Assembly (NCBI RefSeq): GCF_000346465.2
Contig: NC_034015.1
Coordinates: 11,818,637-11,882,636 of the forward strand
Length of the DNA stretch: 64,000 nt
Direction of reading: 5' to 3'
From: Prunus persica
Lineage: Eukaryota; Streptophyta; Magnoliopsida; Rosales; Rosaceae
In this document: piece by piece, positions 10,337-22,979 of the stretch
Layout of the letters: each line of letters begins with the position of its first letter
Numbering within the stretch: position 1 is the stretch's first letter
Notes under the pieces: model-generated
Databases searched by the model: none
The model's input: only the letters and a program-made list of their open reading frames with translations
Told to the model about the DNA's origin: nothing
Made by a program: the position numbers and the translations under genes

Positions 10337-11340
10337 AAAAGGTCAAATGGTGCACGTAGAAAGTACAGAACGAAGTGAGATGGAAAACCTGGGTGTTAGC
10401 TAAAGACGACTTAAAACTGAGAGTCTTTTGTGGAAATATGCAATTGCTGCCAGAAAAGAAAAGTGTATACAAGGGGCAAGAAAATGGACCACAGACGACG
10501 AAACGTGCCCCAAGTCTATTGGAATAATGCAATTTTGTGAGGGAAAGAAAAGAATAGCATGGTCCATGCCTGATGGTTCCATGTGGTCCTCATTCCAAGT
10601 CTTCTACGTGGTCTTCACCAAAAAGTTGGAAAAGTGTCTACCATTGCAAAAGCTTTTACCCTGTATGGAAGGATGGTAATTAGATTGACCTTGGTGGCTT
10701 CCATGGTTTCATCCCAATTAAACTATATGCCAATTTATCCTGCACTTAAAGTCTTGTTCTCCATCCATAAGTTCGGTAATGCCTCTGAGTACCATTCTTA
10801 GGGAGGTCAGGAATTCGAGTCTTGTAAAGAACTTTCTGAAGAGAGTTTTTCGTAAACAGTGATCCGGCTAAGAATGGTAGCCCACTAACTACCATTTTAT
10901 GTAACAAAAAAAAGAAGAAGTCATGTCCTCGATTCCTCACCTAACATCGCACGTAATAAAAGAGAATGGTAATTATTTTGGTTTGTGAGATTTCTTTTTT
11001 TTAGTTTAGTGGTACAATACTTATCATCTCATATCTAAGACAAGAGTTTGATTCTTGCCATAGTTAAAAGTGCCTGTATTAGAACAACATTGAATTTTTT
11101 AAAGTGCTTTCTAGAAAAAAAAACACTAGTTGTTGAAGAATCACTTAAATCGCTTTTATGACCCACAAGCATTCTCAAACAGAATTTTCACCTAAATCTT
11201 CCGACTGAAAAAAAAAAAAAAAAAAACTCTATGAATGGAGCCAATTTTTGAGACTGAACTGGGCCTAGAAAATAACTTGTTTTCTTTCTCTAGCAAGACC
11301 AAGACACAACAACAACACCTACCTTTAGGTAAATGTTGGG
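10337..11340. other. Intergenic DNA with a small inverted-repeat element
   Basis: TACCATTCTTAG at about 10790-10801 is repeated in inverse at about 10870-10881, possibly the ends of a short foldback element. Another decayed SINE-like stretch is at 10995-11065. No gene is seen. Confidence 0.35.
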
Positions 11341-11368
11341 TCAAGGTTCAGATTACAAGCCAAACTTG

Positions 11369-11502
11369 TGGCCCATTATTCTTGGGCCAGTCCAATGAAA
11401 CAAAATTCTTCTTGTTGACAGTGTAAGCCCAGCCCACATCTCAACCCCAAAATCGGATCACCGAAACCCTACCCCGCCTCACTCACCGCACATACTATAA
11501 AA
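11369..11502 (+). promoter_or_regulatory. RPL21 promoter: site II motifs, telo box, TATA box
   Basis: GGCCCA (near 11370) and TGGGCC (near 11384) are site II elements. AAACCCTA at about 11465 is a telo box. TATAAAA lies at 11496-11502, about 105 bp before the ATG. Site II plus telo box is the classic combination in plant ribosomal protein promoters. Confidence 0.7.
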
Positions 11503-11605
11503 GCAAGATTACACATCCACACGCACCCTCATCGTCTAGGGCTTTAGCAGCCACTCTCAGAAAGAAACCTCCAAACCTTAGAGAGAGAGAGAGAGCAGCT
11601 CAAAA

Positions 11606-12916
11606 ATGCCGGCTGGACACGGTCTCAGGTCTCGTACTCGCGATCTCTTCTCGCGGGCCTTCAGGAAGAAGGGTTACATCCCTCTTTCAACCTATCTGAA
11701 GACCTACAGGATCGGCGACTATGTCGACGTCAAGGTTAACGGCGCCGTGCACAAGGGTATGCCCCACAAGTTCTACCATGGACGTACTGGTCGCGTCTGG
11801 AACGTCACCAAGCGCGCCATCGGTGTGGAAATCAACAAGCAGGTGATTCATTTTCGTTGGGTTTTCTGTATTTTCATTTTTGGACTCTGAGTTGTTGTTT
11901 GAATGATGTTTGATGATTTGCTTCTGTGGAATGGTTGTCTGGATTTGTGGGTTCTTGTTGAAATTTCCGAATATTTGGTTTGATTTCGACTTAACAGTGT
12001 TCAGTGACATCTGGGTACATTATAGCTAGCATTGTTGTGGTTGTTGTTAGGCGGAAATGGGGATTTTATGTATATGTTTATGTGGCTTGTGGCTTTCAGA
12101 TGGTTTTAGTTTATAGCTGCTAATTGTACTGTTGATGTCTAGATAATGCTGAATGAGAAGCTGGGTAATACACCTTGTTAGAGAATGGCTTACTGTATGT
12201 CAGATGTTTATAACTCACTGCAAGGAAGATCGAGAAAAGTTGTCAATAATGTTCAGCTTCTATTGGGAAATAATAGCTATAGAAAGCTTTGTGCAGATTA
12301 TATATAGTTTATGCATGTCTGCTGGATGTGTTATGACGTGTTTGAATCTGTTTTTCCTTTATGGATCGGGAAATTAGGTTTTTAATTTATTTTCCCTTAT
12401 GGAAATAAAAGATTATGTAACTTAGTGATTCTAGAAAGAACCATTTTTGTACAATGGAGATAATGTAGGTTAATCCTTTACTTGGATCAATCTTGAGCAC
12501 CGTAATTTTGATCATTGTCATAAATCTAGTTTCCTTTTGTCTCATGATTTGAGGAATTCTATCCTGCTTTTGCCCTGATGCTAAATGATTGTTGTATGTT
12601 TTATTTTGCAATCGATTATTGGAAGGTTTACACGTTGTATGCTTGTGCATGATATCAGGTTGGCAACAGGATTATCAGGAAGAGGATCCATGTGCGTGTG
12701 GAGCATGTGCAGCCTTCAAGGTGCACTGAGGAATTCCGTTTGAGGAAGATAAAGAATGATCAGTTGAAGGCTGAGGCCAAGGCAAAGGGTGAGGTCATTA
12801 GCACCAAGAGGCAGCCTAAGGGACCCAAGCCAGGTTTCAGGGTTGAAGGTGCAGTCATGGAAACTGTTACTCCCATTCCTTACGATGTCGTCAATGATCT
12901 TAAGGGAGGCTATTAG
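11606..12916 (+). CDS. RPL21: 60S ribosomal protein L21 (eL21)
   Basis: Two exons, 11606-11842 and 12659-12916, join in phase to give 164 residues, the usual length for plant eL21. The start [17 protein letters not shown] and the motifs [38 protein letters not shown] and [14 protein letters not shown] are diagnostic of the L21e family. It is a cytosolic large-subunit protein. The intron of 816 bp has GTGATT and ATCAG borders. The 5' UTR has a GA repeat just before ATG and an upstream CTAGGGCTTTAGC. The promoter carries site II and telo-box motifs that fit growth-coupled expression. Nothing is broken. Confidence 0.97.
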
Positions 12917-14100
12917 ATCCATTTTACGGTTGTGTTGGTTATCACCAAGAACTGGTCTAGTTTATTAAAATGTTTCTTTAGTTTTGTTTTCTGAAAATTT
13001 TTGAGGTACTTTCATCTGTCGCAGCAGAAACTGCTTAGTTTAATGTTTTATGATACATGATGTTTTCAAGTACAATTTTGTGCGAATATGGAAATCTTCT
13101 GGAATTACCTATGATATTTGTGTTTTGTGCGTTAATTTTTTTCTGATTATTTCCAGTACTTGGTTTGCTTTGAAAGTGTTAGAAATAGCACCTCGTGGTT
13201 TGCTTTTTCAATGATCAAAGTTTAATTATATCAGTCTCTTTTACACCTAAATTTGTTTTGGATTGGACTAAATTCTGGGCTCTACTATGTCTTTGTTAAT
13301 TGTCTTCATCTAAACACTCACACATGGTTTGTCTAAAATCATTTGAATTTTTTAAAGGTTCATAAATCCTACATTGCTTACTTTCTACGCAAGTATGAAC
13401 TTGAGAAACTTCAGCTTCAAATGGTTCTTTTGGATTAATGAGCAAATCTTAAACTATTTACTCCGCATAAGTCGTGAATTTTTGGATTCAGCTGGCATTG
13501 TTTGCTATGTGTATGTATGGTTCAACTCTTTCACCCTCTATGGTCTTACGGGATTTGAACGCACGACCAAGGACCATGTTTTAACCGTAATCTTTCATCC
13601 TCTATCGATGATTTATAAATCCTCTGCCCGGCTTGCTACAAGAATGATTTATAAATCGTCTGTCCGGTTTGCAGAAATTCTTGTAGCGTGGCACTAGATG
13701 AACTCCCCTATAAGATAGAATCAGAAGCATTTAGTGTGAAGTCTACCATGTATTGGTTTAAGAAAAGAATATAAGGTGAGCTGGGCTGGGGTTCCAACTT
13801 CAAACAAAGAAACCTTGCTTTCCAATTACTCTTATTAATTTTGTTCTCTCTCAACCCAAAGGAACATTGGTTTTGTACCCAAAAAAATAAAAATAAAAAA
13901 AAGAGAAGTAAAATTGGTACCTTTACTTTTGTTGCTGACCAAAAGAAGATCTCTCTGATTGTAATTATCCAAAGTATTATTTTCTGAGAACTGATTCTCT
14001 GTCTCTGAGATAAATAAATACAGCCCAGTTTTCTTCCTTTTCAGAATTTTCTGTAAGAATCTTGGCCACCGTATATAACAAGACATCAGCCTTTTTTAAG
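12917..14100. other. RPL21 3' region and intergenic DNA
   Basis: The first few hundred bases are probably 3' UTR. At about 13500-13700 the minus strand carries GCGTTCAAATCCCG, a B-box-like word, so a SINE relic is possible. The open frame at 13374-13697 has no recognisable domain. Confidence 0.4.
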
Positions 14101-14163
14101 GACTCTTTTATCTTACAACTTAGTTACAATGATGAAGCTTTGAGTTTTTTTTTGGTACCGAAG

Positions 14164-14553
14164 ATGAAGGCATCCTTCACATTCTACCCTATCCTGCTAT
14201 TTCTTCTTGTCTCAGGTACCTTCTCTCTTAACACCATTAACCTATTGCTTTCAATTCTTTTTTTCTTCTTCATTATTTCGGGGTTTATGCTCATAACTTT
14301 GTATAATTCAGCTATTGTTTTTTTTTTCCCCCCTTTTAATTGGGCAGTTGAATTTGGCACTTGCTCAGTGGTTCGTGGCGATGCACGCGCCGTGAGGATC
14401 CCGGAGCACTCGTGCCATAAGCTGATTGATCAATCAATCAGATGTGAGCTGCAGAATTGCATCAAGGAATGCTCCAAAGAACCATCTGGTGTTGGAGTGT
14501 GCAGAAGTAGAGTCTGTTTTTGCACATACTATTGTAAGGATCCTCCAAAGTGA
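14164..14553 (+). CDS. Defensin-like cysteine-rich peptide (nine Cys)
   Basis: Exon 1 (14164-14215) encodes a signal peptide MKASFTFYPILLFLLVS, and exon 2 (14348-14553) encodes the mature part, 85 residues in total. An intron just after the signal peptide is typical of plant DEFL/LCR genes. Cysteines are at 23, 40, 50, 55, 59, 69, 74, 76 and 80. The C-x3-C (55/59) and C-x-C (74/76) pairs match the cysteine-stabilised alpha-beta fold. Nine cysteines are odd in number: eight are usual, and Cys23 or Cys40 may be the extra. The product is expected to be secreted; antimicrobial or signalling roles are known in the family, and none can be assigned here. It is not closely related to the DEFL cluster at 40-58 kb. 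Confidence 0.8.
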   Translation: MKASFTFYPILLFLLVSGTFSLNTINLLLSILFFFFIISGFMLITLYNSAIVFFFPPFNWAVEFGTCSVVRGDARAVRIPEHSCHKLIDQSIRCELQNCIKECSKEPSGVGVCRSRVCFCTYYCKDPPK

Positions 14554-16300
14554 TTATGAGTCATTTACCCTCTCCAACTTTTTCTTCATCTTTTCATATT
14601 TTCTGAGAACCCAGAACACAGAAAACTGACGAGCCTACAAAATTTCGAGTAATTTTAGCAACATTGGAAGCAAATTTAAATGACAATGAGTTGCCTGAGA
14701 GCAGATCTACTGTGTTTGCAAACATGCAAGATCCAAGCTCCAGTTTAAATACCAGCCTAAATGGACAATCAATAATGCGCTGACAAGTAGGGTCGTATGG
14801 CAATTTCGGATATATGCAGCACATGAAAAGCAACAGATCTTATAATTAGAAAGGAATGAAAGACTAATGAAGGATCATTATATATATGAGAAAAAGCAAA
14901 ATAGTTTGTGTGTCAGATCAGGCGTTGTCAATGTACATATTTTGCCACTTTTAATGGAGGGGTGACTAATTCGAAACATAGGACCGGCAACTGTCAATCC
15001 ATGTTACAGGCATAACAAAACAAATCTTTCGGTATCAGCACACGCCAATCAGCCATTGTCAAGGCCCCAACTGGTAATAGCCTACCCGAACCCCATCGTA
15101 AAATAGCAGCAACAGCAAGCTGCAAGCTGCAGGTGGTTATTCACTAGAGCTTCAGTCACCCAAAAAATTATTACGATACAACAAAATACAGATCAGCTGC
15201 CACTTCACAGCTAGAGCCTCGAACTTGTGTGAGACAAGATCTATGTAAATTCATCACAAAGGTTTATACAATTTTAAACAGGTTGGGACTAAACATAGTA
15301 GTCTTAAATACCCTGAAGAAATTAAATGTAAACTTTGTTACCATTTCTCATTACTGTGGCTGCATATAGTTGAGCCCAGCATACAAGGTTTCATAGTTAG
15401 TATCCACAGTTCATGCCTGGTATCCGCATCCGGGTTAATGAATCACTTATGTGCAGCATCAGCTACAGGTAAAGACCAGTTCAACTTCTACCATCACAGC
15501 AATTACAAACCATTCAGGTTCATAACGAACTACACATCAATCTCATATGCAGCATGAGCTACACACAGGTTAAGACCCACTTACAGCCACCACAGCAACT
15601 AAAAACTCCTTTCATGGACTATCAGGTAAAACATTAAAATCCTAGAGTATATAACACTTTTCAGAAACAAAGAGCCAAACCATATTTCTTACCAACATTT
15701 ATTCGGTATGGAGAAAAACAGATTAAGTTATTGGCCCTGCAAACAGCTCTCACTGCCAAAACAATCATACTTCTAAAACCAGCATACTGCTGCAACCAGC
15801 ACCACAATCACGACCATCCATCTACAAATTAGAAACAGCACCCACGGCTACAAATCAACATCCTCTTATCCAAGCCTCAATCACTCTTTTCACGAACATA
15901 ACTATAAAACCCAAGAAATAGTTCGTGATGAATCAGTCCTATAAACTGAACCAGACAACTTGAGACCAGAGACTCATATATCAGTAACAGTGTAAGGCGG
16001 GAACAAAAGTGAACATTAAAATTACACACAAATATAAAGATGAAAGGCAGACACACTAAGAAACCACACAAGCACATCCTTCGTAAGTACTGAAATACCA
16101 AATCTACAAATCCCAGATCAATAAAGGATATATAAAGCTCAGCATTAAATAGTTAAATACTAAAGAAACCAGTCCTACCAAAACTAGCACTCAAGACACC
16201 TACTAAAACAACACATTATGATCAAAGATCCCTGACATCAGCAGAGCTGCAAGAAGTACACAACTCAGGGTGCTTCCATCATTTCCATACAACCAGAAAC
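14554..16300. other. Non-coding region between DEFL gene and SC35
   Basis: No convincing coding sequence on either strand. Part may be the long 3' untranslated region of the minus-strand SC35 gene. An alternative terminal exon could begin at 16307 (acceptor TTTTGCAG on the minus strand). Confidence 0.4.
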
Positions 16301-16398
16301 ATCAATCCTGCAAAATCGATTCAAGAGTTACCAGTTCAATGCTTTTCCACCCATGAAGGAAAAAGTAATCGTTCCAGAAGCAACAAAAACTGTAGACA

Positions 16399-19300
16399 TC
16401 AACTCACATCAACATCTGAATTTCGAGGGGATGGGGTACGAGAATCAGCAAGACGATGGCGTGGTGAAACAATTCGAGAAGTAGGGGAATGTCCATCATG
16501 ACTACGTCTATCAGGGGTGGCACTGCGGCTCCTGATTAGTGGGGAAGGACTCTTATGAGGACTAGGGCTACGCCGAGCAGGGGAGACACTACAATACAGA
16601 TTAGTATATAAATTTAAAATAATCATAAAGGAAGAGCCGGTATTTGATTATGAACATAACTTAAATAATGATTAGCAGAGCTTAAAACCTATCAATGGAA
16701 CGACTTCGAATTGGACTCCTACTTCGACTCCGCCTTTCATCATCATAGCGAACTCTTCTCCTGCTCCTATAGTAATCAGGGCTGGCACTGCGGCTCCTGC
16801 TTCGTCGACGATAGTCTCTGTCCCTCCCATGGTATCTGTCACGGTCAGACCTATCCCAACTCCTACTGCGACTTCTCCTCCTGTAGTCACGGTCTCTGTA
16901 GTCATCCCGGTACCTGGAAGATTTTAAATAGTACATATCACACGTTCACTTGTATATCAAAAGCTGGTAAAAGAAATCAGGACAATTATTAATATGATCT
17001 CAGCATGAATTATGAACTTGATTTGCAAAATCTGCAAAAAAACACATTTGGATTTGAGTAGAAACAAATGAACTAATAGCCATGATATTCATTCTCCATA
17101 CCATCCATTCAAATTGGCGAGTTAGATACATAAGATTGGTTAGAGACATTATTTCATATTACATTGTAAAATTGAAATTATAGAATAAAAGGAACAATAT
17201 CAAGACAGTCTTTCTTGCTCAAGTTAAAAATAAAGTTACATGAAAATGAAACTAGAAAATAAAATCAAGTCAACACTAATTGAAGGACGGCATGAAATGA
17301 TTAAACTTGACAATGGTAAAATAGAATGTTCAGTTCAGGAACCTTCAAATTATATGACAGAATACAATCCATCACAAAGGACCAAGGGAAGAGACTAACC
17401 TTCTCCGAGGACTGCGACTTCTTGACCTGTACCTTGATTTTGGTAGAGCTTCAGTAATCCTTCCTTTCTGACTGAAACAAGGGAGACCAGGTAAAGAACG
17501 GTAAATAGAAGCTACATAACAAACAGAATTAGCTTTTCAAGGTTCGAATTCATTATCAATGCAGTTCAAATAACGAGCCATCATTTCAAGTACAACTTAC
17601 TGTAAATATACACAAAAGTGTCAACTACATAAACCCCCTAAACTCTTAGGCCCTTTTCAAGTTAACCCCGAACTATTTAGTGTTTACGAACTCATACACG
17701 AACACAAATAAACCTTACATATGGACCATTCCATTAACAAATCTGTTAAGTGTCTGTGTGGACAGTGCGGTCCCATATGTCTGCTTACATTGACTCCAAA
17801 TGTAAGCCACATGTATTTATTAAAAACAAGTGGGCAAAAAAATAATAAAAAACTCTCTCTCGTCTCTATATATCTACTTCTTCCCTGTATTCTTTTTATT
17901 TTATTTTATTTTTATTATCTGCAACATCAATCATGACCAATGAACACACCACCACAGCCACCCCACCACCTCTACAATCACCACCATTAAACCCAAGACC
18001 ACCACCGTTAAACCACAACCACGACCACTGCCACCCCACCAGATCTAATCCGATCCCGATGGCCCCACCTCACTACAACCTTCTAATGCTGCCATGAGCT
18101 CCTACGTGCCACCACAGATTGCCCCGTTATTCATAATTTTTTGGTCACTTTTGGAACAAGAAGAAGAAAAATGGCGGATGATGTCATAACCCATTCCTCT
18201 GGTCCAGTCATAAGAAAAAAATGGAAAAATGTTTTCCTTCACAAATTTGCAGATCAGACACCTTCAGTTTTGGCTTGGAGGCATTGCAGGTGTGAAGCCA
18301 AAGCCATGATTATATGGAATCCTTGCATGATTCCATGCCAGAAACCCTTCTAGTCTAACAAATAAGTTCCACAATCAAAACCCCTTGGGACCAGAATGAG
18401 GGCTTTTAAGATTAGTTAAATAAAAAAGAAAAAACAATACATACAAAATTGCCAACATAAAGCAGAGTATAGGATTCATGGAAAACAACTGCAACCTATG
18501 CAACAAATAGTAAATAGACTAAGATTTAACAAATAGTAGCAAAAGCATATGGAGACCCTATTAGAAGTTCATAGTTCAGGTACATACAGGTACTCAAGAT
18601 AAGCGTCAGCTATCATGAATCCAATATATAAGAAACATCCAAAAACAATAAACTTACATCCTCTCCGCATTTGGCCCATATTTTGCAAACTGAACAGTTA
18701 TCTCTCGACCATCAACAACTTTTCCTGAAAAGTATTTAACATTTTCAAGACAATTAGGAAGCCAAGACGAATTTCTTTTTTAAAAAAGGAAAATTAAACC
18801 CAGATAAAAATAATAGGAATAACAATAATAGTAATGCTTCTAAAAATAAAAATGTGCATACCATCGAGCCTTTCAACCGCTTTCTGTGCTTCATCAGCAT
18901 ATTTGTATCGCACAAAAGCAAAACCCCTAGACTCGCCAGTCCTAAACCACAAAAGGAAAATAAATACCCAAATCCAGTCTTCAAATAGAAAAACAATTTA
19001 CTGAAACATTTACAACAAAAACTTAGGGGAAAAGGACATAATTCAAATTTGCACTTCCTACAAGTTCCTAGTCCTCCACTTTAAGAGAAGCTCAATCGCT
19101 CCTCCGAACACAATACACAGATGATCAAAAGCGTCGAATTCCCATATCTTCTCAGCATCCGTGAGAATAAGAAAAATAAGGATTAAATGGGATTACAAAC
19201 AAGAACAATATCTTGGCAGTTCTTCATTGATGAATATTGTTTTCAAACATAACAAAGCTACTCAATTTCTCCGGAAACAAACATGTTATAGAAAAAAATA

Positions 19301-19571
19301 CACACAAAACAAAAAGCTTTATCCCAACCAACCTTCGGTCTCTGGGGATGAAAATGTCGACAACTTTGCCATACTTATCGAAAAGCGGAAACAGATCATC
19401 AGCGCTCGTACCTATTTAAATTAAATAAATCAACAAATTACCGCCATTAAATCCCAAAAAATAAAAACAGGGCAGAAGCAGAGACAGAGACTTACGGAAG
19501 GTTATGTTGAGGACCAGGAGAGAGTAAGTGTCAGCGATGTCAGGAGGGCCAGACCTACCAAAGTGAGACAT
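16399..19571 (-). CDS. SC35: Serine/arginine-rich splicing factor SC35
   Basis: Seven exons join in phase: 19496-19571, 19333-19411, 18862-18941, 18658-18724, 17400-17471, 16689-16913 and 16399-16588, giving 262 residues. The N-terminus MSHFGRSGPPDIADTYSLL, one RRM with RNP2-like LLVLNI and RNP1 RGFAFVRY, and the tail DGREITVQFAKYGPNAER are hallmarks of plant SC35. An RS domain with repeated RSRSRS blocks and a serine/proline C-terminus follow. The protein is a nuclear spliceosome component that binds pre-mRNA and contacts U1-70K and U2AF. The last exon can end at TGA 16399 or splice at GAT/GTGAGT to an exon at 16307 that stops after one codon, so the C-terminus is uncertain by one or two residues. 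An LTR element lies about 300 bp upstream of the ATG in the same orientation. Confidence 0.95.
17590..18400. other. Probable old insertion within SC35 intron 5
   Basis: The intron between exons 4 and 5 (17472-18657) is much longer than the others. It contains a stretch (CTACATAAACCCCCTAAACTC, then a C-rich ACCACC-type region at 17940-18070) unlike its surroundings. No ends or target duplication could be fixed, so the type is unknown. Confidence 0.3.
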
Positions 19572-19873
19572 GGTTCTTGCTCTGTAAGAGAGATAGAGAG
19601 ATTGGGATTAGGGTTTGGATTTGTGGCGAGTAAATTTGGGGGGTAGAATAGAACCTTCCTGAAGAATGGTTGCGGTTCCCCGACTGCAAATATATCCAGG
19701 GATGAAGAGGAGTCTGGCCCTTTTTGGGGGTTTTGGTGATTGGATTTTTGGATTTAGGGCTCAAAATCAACCCAAACCCAAAAACCTTTGGGCTATTGAT
19801 ACCCCAAAAAAGAAAAAATGTACAAAAGAAAACCAAATTACACTGACTCGATCACACAATAATATGAACCATT

Positions 19874-20042
19874 TGTTATAAATTGAGAGGAAATTGGAGA
19901 GGAAATTGAGAGAGAATTTAGATGGAGAGAGAGAGAAGTTTTTCTCTTCTTATTTCTTCTGATTGTGTGTATATTAAGTAGGGAAGGGGGGGAAGCCTTT
20001 TATAGGCATTTGGGGACTCCACTACTACATTATTTTACAACA
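19874..20042 (-). repeat. 3' LTR (element on minus strand), upstream of SC35
   Basis: The minus strand contains CCTATAAAAGGC (about 19996-20007), a strong TATA box. A pyrimidine-rich leader follows. It ends about 300 bp from the SC35 ATG and points towards it. Confidence 0.88.
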
Positions 20043-20053
20043 CTCCCCCTTGG
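20043..20053 (-). other. Polypurine tract
   Basis: The minus strand reads CCAAGGGGGAG immediately before the 3' LTR. Confidence 0.75.
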
Positions 20054-20066
20054 AGACCACAAATGA

Positions 20067-20520
20067 TACAGAATATGTCTCGTTAAAAACCTTGCCAGTA
20101 AAAATCCAGTGGGACAAAAACTGGTCAAAGGGAAAAAGAGTACATAATCATGTGTAACATAAAATTCTATGTATATTGACGCGCGTGCGACACTGCCTCG
20201 TTAAAACCTTGCCAGGAAAAACCCAGTGGGATAAAAACCTGGACGAAGGAAAAAGAGTACAATGTTTGAAGATCTTTATTGATAGCACGCTCCCCCTGAT
20301 GCTTGGCAAAATATCTTTAAGTCATACTGTTGATCACCTTTCTGAATATCGTAGTTGACACTGCTTCTGTGAGTCAATCTTGAGCGACACTGCCTCGTTA
20401 AAACCTTACCAGGAAAAACTCAGTGGGATAAAAACCTGGATGAAGGAAAAAGAGTACAGTGTGTGAAGGTCTTTATTAATACCACGCTCCCCCTGATGAA
20501 TATCTCCCCCTGAAAACTTC
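20067..20520 (-). repeat. Three diverged ~100 bp blocks inside the LTR element
   Basis: CTCGTTAAAACCTTGCCAG, then CCAGTGGGATAAAAACCTGG and GGAAAAAGAGTAC recur at about 20084, 20193 and 20394. After the second and third copies comes CTCCCCCTGATG (minus strand CATCAGGGGGAG, PPT-like). A single relic of the same word set occurs at 55500-55580. Confidence 0.8.
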
Positions 20521-22979
20521 ATGACTAGCTTTTCCAGTATGCGACCATAGAAATTTCCAGAGTCCGCATATCTAATAACACTTGGGCTATTTGTAAGTTC
20601 ACTAAAAAAAAATATGCCCGTATATGGTGTTATGCTGAGATAGCATCAAATATGCCTCACATCATCCCAAAATGATGGTGATGGAGTTGAGCTCTATCTG
20701 GAAAATACGATGTACGGTCCAATATACTTTCGGAAAATCCTTAAAGTGTCCAACGGATAATCCTCATAAAAATGCTTCAATACTTTCTTAGTATAAGCAA
20801 GAATCTCGTTGGCATAATGCTCGATTTTTAAGTCGAGACAAATATTTCGTGAATTCTGCAAAAACTTTAATGTGTTGCATTCACATTATAATTAATGTAC
20901 TCACTGAGGTAATTTATGCATATTAATATTGAGTACAAATTTTGTGCTTCAAGCACATGTCCTTTAGGGACTTGCTTTATGCAATGTCAATCCTCTCAAC
21001 GGATTTTGTCTAAAAGGGGATTAAACTTTATGACACATTATATAGCTTTAACCCAGCTATTTATACATCTTTAGGGAATCGCTTCTGGCGATATGCTCTG
21101 TGCATTTAATAACCCTTAAAGATAATATGTTGGTCTCCGTAATTGTGTAATAAGGGGGGGCACAATTGAATCTGTAAATATGGAGAAAACCCAACATTCC
21201 TTGTTTATGCCAGAAACAGTGTGTTATACAAAGTAGGTATATTCCCTTTTATTCCGAACACCCAAGTATAAATTCAGTATTAACAAATTTTGGGGTTCGT
21301 ATTGTGGGTTTGTTCTTTCACGTTCATTCTCATTTATAATGGAATTACCTCGTTCCATTTTGGCCAATGATATTGTCGACATTTAATAATTGAACGTGGT
21401 TCCAATCAACACAGCCCATTGATGATTTGAGTAGCTACTCCAAAACCAAAAATTGTCATTCATCAATTCATGATCCCACCATTCTCATTTGCATGCGCAT
21501 GCATCAATTATAAGCATTTCTTTGCTTTTGAGTACCCAAGCCACTTCAGGGGCTTTTATTATGTGAGAATGTGGATTATAACCTCCAATGGAGCGTTATT
21601 TTTACAGTAGGGCGTGGATAATCTCTATTTAGAGAGTTGGAACATTTAGAACCCATATATCTGTCATGCTGCAGGCATGCCACAGATTAATACATACATG
21701 TCAATTAATTTCTGGGACTTTAACCCATATAATTTGCTACGCATTAGGCGTGCATAATATCAATATTGACATGTCAAAGGATTGTCCTTTCGGGACTTCA
21801 ATCCATATCATTTGCTACGCAATAGGCGTGCATCATATTGATCACTGCTATACCCATATTCTGTTCTTATGGGACTTTAATCTGTGCAGTGTATTATCAA
21901 TGTATCCATCTTACAATCTGTAAAATTTGCATTAATAATTCATGGATACATACAAGCCATTCTTTTGGAATGGACTTATCTTCCCATTTGGTTACCTTTC
22001 AAGATAAAATATCAAATAAGCATAAAATAACACAAGTATTGCTTACATCCTTAGGTGGGAGAAACTTTTCTCAAGTATCATTCAAGCTCGTATCGGTCCA
22101 ATAACGCTTGATGATCTAGTTATATCCTGCAAGAGCAAAAAGTCACAATTCTTCTCTCTGTCAAAAATAAATAAATAACCCTTAGAGTTAGGATCACCGT
22201 ATGGATTCTTTCTTCGGATGTTCGTTCTAAAGAAATAGAATCCCTTATGAACAGAGAGTTATAAAAAGAAAGAAAAGATACAAAGATTGTGATATTGATT
22301 GCAAAGTAAGGTAAGCAATCAAGGAAGGAAGCTGGTGGGAGCAAACAACAAGCTCTCATTTCTCCAAGTCTAGAAGGACCTTAGGAGATTAGAGCATAAG
22401 GTCGCCTTCACAGTTCCCGGATGTGGCGGAAACGTGATCAGGGATAGTCTCGCTTCCTGAATGGATGATTAGAGATAGTCTTGCTTCTCGGGCATATTAA
22501 GTGCTCACTGATAAGAAAAATAAGTAGATATCGCATCATTAGGTATGGAGTAAACTGGATGTCTTCTGCAAAGAAAATTTCGTTAGTAACACATTTATAC
22601 ACAAATAAGATGAATAGGTAGAACTGGTGAATTTCAAATTAACCATAGGAAAATTGCGAGATTCTCGGGGCACTTTTGAAAAAGTAGCTCCGTGAAATCC
22701 GTAAAGCAAGATCAGCTTTGACGAAAAATAATACTTGAAAACGCCGAAAGTGCCGACAAACATTAATCAGAGGCCACATGAAGTTTTGGACTCTGGGAAA
22801 GAAAAAGATAATATGGAGATCTGAGATAATATTGGGATCCTGGAAACTGTAGCCATATTTCCTCCTATTGATATGGCATTTGCAAAACTTGATTGGAGCA
22901 ACTGCGTTTCAACTTGCTCCTTTCCTGTTATAATAATTGCGCACATTCTTAAAATTTGCACCTGTGGTTTTTACGTCTT

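Noticed and set aside
11687..12010. Minus-strand open frame opposite RPL21
   Set aside because: Antisense shadow of exon 1 and intron of RPL21.
14062..14553. Single-exon 163-residue reading of the nine-cysteine gene
   Set aside because: It reads through an intron with clear GGTACC...GGGCAG borders; the spliced form has a proper signal peptide.
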